NCBI GenBank assembly: GCA_946481225.1
Contig: CAMLNJ010000079.1
Coordinates: forward strand, 1 to 9,355
Direction of reading: 5' to 3'
Length of the DNA: 9,355 bases
Source: an uncultured Verrucomicrobiota bacterium
GTDB lineage: Bacteria > Verrucomicrobiota > Verrucomicrobiae > Opitutales > Opitutaceae
Below, in pieces: positions 7,709 to 9,355 of this stretch. Each line of letters starts with the position of its first letter. The stretch's first letter is position 1. The translations under genes were made by a program, and so were the position numbers. A model generated the notes under the pieces. It had not been told where the DNA came from, did not search any database, and was given only the letters and a program-made list of their open reading frames with translations.

Positions 7709-8040
7709 AATCCGTTTTCATTTTCCTCGCCACCTTCCTCGTCGGCGCCGCCCTCGCCCTCGCCGCCCGCACCGTATTGCACAAGCCCTACGCCGAGCCG
7801 GCGCCCTCCCCCGCCGCCGCGCCCGCTGTCGATCCTCACGCCGGCCACGCATCCGCCGACGCCAAGCCGATGAACACCGTCTGCGCGATCTGTGGCATGG
7901 ACGTCGACCCCGAGATCAAGCCCGCCGCCTACCAAGGCAAACTCGTCGGCTTCGGCTGCGCCGCCTGCCCGCCCAAGTTCGCCAAAAATCCCGACCGCTA
8001 CGGCCCGTCCGCCCTCCGGAACGAAGTGGCGCCGAAATAA
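7705..8040 (+). CDS. Membrane-anchored YHS/TRASH-like metal-binding protein
   Basis: Small protein of 111 residues, exactly as long as the first small protein of the operon but different in sequence. Residues 4-22 are a hydrophobic N-terminal anchor or signal (VFIFLATFLVGAALALAA) without an obvious cleavage site. A Pro/Ala linker contains DPHAGHASAD (43-52). The C-terminal half has a complete four-Cys site: VCAICGMDVDP (C60, C63), then 21 residues on GCAACPPKFAKNPDRY (C85, C88), which is the YHS/TRASH pattern CxxCGM...CxxC...KF...NPDRY. I infer a periplasm-facing metal sensor or donor docked near the efflux complex. The ATG is the overlap with the tolC-like stop and there is no Shine-Dalgarno, so it depends on coupled translation. 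A 107-bp gap with a REP-like element separates it from the adaptor gene. Confidence 0.85.
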   Translation: MKSVFIFLATFLVGAALALAARTVLHKPYAEPAPSPAAAPAVDPHAGHASADAKPMNTVCAICGMDVDPEIKPAAYQGKLVGFGCAACPPKFAKNPDRYGPSALRNEVAPK

Positions 8041-8054
8041 ACAAAATCCTTCAT

Positions 8055-8134
8055 AACGCAGAGACGCGGAGTCGCAGGGGAAAACGGCGTCTCGGCCCTC
8101 CGTCCTTCTCTCCGCGCCACTGCGTCTCTGCGTT
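8055..8134 (+). repeat. REP-like inverted repeat before the adaptor gene
   Basis: AACGCAGAGACGC (8055-8067) and its exact reverse complement GCGTCTCTGCGTT (8122-8134) bound an 80-bp element that fills most of the gap. The interior is partly complementary as well, so the RNA could form a long imperfect hairpin. A second copy of GCGTCTC at 8087-8093 can pair with GAGACGC (8061-8067), giving an alternative, mutually exclusive hairpin. The outer stem ends 13 nt before the adaptor ATG and there is no T-tract. Similar CGCAGAGACGC-type repeats are, as I recall, scattered in many environmental bacterial genomes; copy number here cannot be judged. Confidence 0.65.
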
Positions 8135-8147
8135 CAATAACTCCGAC

Positions 8148-9355
8148 ATGCGTCCCCTTCCATCCTGGGCCGTCGCCCTCCTCGGTCTCGCCGCCGGCGC
8201 CGCCACCGTCGCGTTCCTGCCCGCCTCCGCCCTTTTCCACTCCGCCGCCGGCCACGAGCACGCCGACGCTTCACCGGTCGACACCGGCGACCGCTACGCC
8301 TGCCCGATGATGGACTTTATCGGCAACAAGCCCGGCTCCTGCCCCGTCTGCGGCATGACCCTCACCAAGATCGTCGCCGGCCAGCTCAACGAGGAACAAA
8401 CCCATCGCATGGGCCTCGAAACGTCCGTCGTCCGCTCGGGCCCCGCCCGCGCCACCGTCCGCGCGTATGGCGCCGCCGACTACGACCATCGCTTCACCAA
8501 GCTCGTCATCCCCCGCGTCGCCGGCCGCATCGTGAAACGCTTCGAGGCGACCTTCGGCTGCTGCGAGGAAGTCGAATCGGGCGCGCCCGTCGTCGAGCTT
8601 TACAGCCCCGAGATCATCGCCGCGCAAGGTGAGCTCCAGGCCGCGCTCAAGCTCAACGACTCCGCCTTGGTCGCCAGCCTCCGCGAGCGCTTCGTCCGCT
8701 GGAACCTCGCCGAAATCGCCGACGATCTTGTCGCCGGAAAACCCGCCCGCGACACGGTCATCATCCACTCGCCTTTCGCCGGGCAGGTCCTTCAGGCCGA
8801 TGTCGAGATGATCAACGAAGCCCTCGAAGTCGGCCGCGAGGTCATGCCCGACACGCCTCTCCTTCGTCTCGTCGATCCCGACAAACTCGTCCTCGTCGTC
8901 CACGTGCCCGAAACGCGCGCCAACTGGATTCGCGCCGGCCAGCCCGTCCGCATCGACAGCGACGACACCGGCCCGCTCCCCCAACTCAAGGCCGAAGTCG
9001 CGCGCGTCGCGGGCGAGATCAACGCCTCCCTCCGCGCCCGCGAGGTGCGCATCCACTTAAGCGGCGCCCGCTCCGTCCTCTCGCCCGGCAGCCTCGTCAA
9101 CGCCCGCTTCGAGGTCGCCCTCGGCCCCGACCTCAAGCCCGCCGATCCCGCCGACAAGGCCGCCTGGGGCGAGTTCGCCCTCGTGCCCAAGACCGCCGTG
9201 CTTTCCACCGGCGTGCGCAACGTCGCATGGAAAATCGCCGGTCGCGACGCCTCCGGCCAGGTCCGCTTCGAGCTCGCCCCGCTCGCCCTCGGTCCCCGTC
9301 TCGAGGACGAAAACGGCAACGACGTCTACGTCGTGCGCGCCGGCCTGAAACCCGG
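8148..9355 (+). CDS. CusB-like RND periplasmic adaptor with N-terminal heavy-metal-binding motif, 3' end outside window
   Basis: Periplasmic adaptor (HlyD/membrane fusion family) joining an inner-membrane RND pump to the outer membrane factor. The frame runs open from ATG 8148 to the window end, giving 402 complete codons. A signal or anchor segment covers residues 7-29. Then come a His segment (AAGHEHAD, 33-40) and a metal-binding motif YACPMMDFIGNKPG-SCPVCGM (C52, C65, C68) as in CusB-type adaptors. The barrel-sandwich halves are VIPRVAGRIVKRF...LYSPEIIAAQGEL (about 120-163) and TVIIHSPFAGQVLQADV...LLRLVDPDKLVLVVHVPE (about 203-255). A short helical hairpin lies between them (163-200) and a beta-barrel domain follows. 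Residues C138-C139 form an unusual Cys pair in the lipoyl-like half. No Shine-Dalgarno is present. A CusA-like pump is expected downstream. The family is clear; the metal is inferred. Confidence 0.92.
   Translation, partial: MRPLPSWAVALLGLAAGAATVAFLPASALFHSAAGHEHADASPVDTGDRYACPMMDFIGNKPGSCPVCGMTLTKIVAGQLNEEQTHRMGLETSVVRSGPARATVRAYGAADYDHRFTKLVIPRVAGRIVKRFEATFGCCEEVESGAPVVELYSPEIIAAQGELQAALKLNDSALVASLRERFVRWNLAEIADDLVAGKPARDTVIIHSPFAGQVLQADVEMINEALEVGREVMPDTPLLRLVDPDKLVLVVHVPETRANWIRAGQPVRIDSDDTGPLPQLKAEVARVAGEINASLRAREVRIHLSGARSVLSPGSLVNARFEVALGPDLKPADPADKAAWGEFALVPKTAVLSTGVRNVAWKIAGRDASGQVRFELAPLALGPRLEDENGNDVYVVRAGLKP

Noticed and set aside
6724..8040. Single long protein fusing an Arg-rich part to the second small metal protein
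   Set aside because: The Arg-rich part is out of frame with the tolC-like gene. The real start is ATG 7705, which gives a hydrophobic anchor and the ATGA overlap.
8055..8134. CRISPR repeat unit
   Set aside because: There is one inverted pair, with no regularly spaced direct repeats or spacers.

Overview
This 9.4 kb window is high-GC bacterial DNA carrying two divergently oriented gene blocks with no overlap in function. No rRNA, tRNA, CRISPR array or transposase is visible. The organism is probably a Gram-negative with an outer membrane (TolC-type protein, RND adaptor). The combination of high GC, small TRASH/YHS-like metal-binding proteins, near absence of Shine-Dalgarno sequences and an intergenic AACGCAGAGACGC inverted repeat suggests Verrucomicrobiota, perhaps Opitutaceae. 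That placement is an inference from general familiarity, not a search.

Left block, minus strand (read right to left): a membrane-bound PAS hybrid histidine kinase with a C-terminal receiver (3272-5857), a CHASE3-HAMP methyl-accepting chemotaxis protein (1406-3139), a CheW coupling protein (872-1357) and a CheR methyltransferase cut by the window edge (1-875). The order MCP-CheW-CheR, the MCP hinge sequence and the Pro/Ala-rich tail of CheR match the start of Wsp-type chemosensory operons (wspA-wspB-wspC). Those systems control a receiver-type output, in known cases a diguanylate cyclase, rather than flagella. The CheA, second CheW, CheB and output genes would lie to the left of the window. 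The hybrid kinase may be an upstream partner or only a neighbour.

Right block, plus strand: an exported TRASH/YHS-like Cys/His protein (6027-6362), a TolC/CusC-type outer membrane factor (6470-7708), a second, membrane-anchored YHS/TRASH-like protein (7705-8040) that overlaps the preceding gene by ATGA, and a CusB-like periplasmic adaptor with an N-terminal heavy-metal-binding motif (8148 to the window end). This reads as a Cus-type heavy-metal (copper/silver or similar) RND efflux operon, with the inner-membrane CusA-like pump expected just beyond the right edge. The two small proteins plus the adaptor put three different Cys clusters and His-Ala-Gly-His-type segments in the periplasm, suggesting a metal hand-off chain.

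Non-coding features: a perfect 8-bp-arm inverted repeat directly against the MCP start codon, an imperfect direct repeat upstream of the MCP, a CCCCCGGGGG palindrome between the divergent blocks, a stem-loop between the first small metal gene and the tolC-like gene, and an 80-bp REP-like element with a 13-bp perfect stem and an alternative partner in front of the adaptor gene. No gap between genes exceeds 170 bp.
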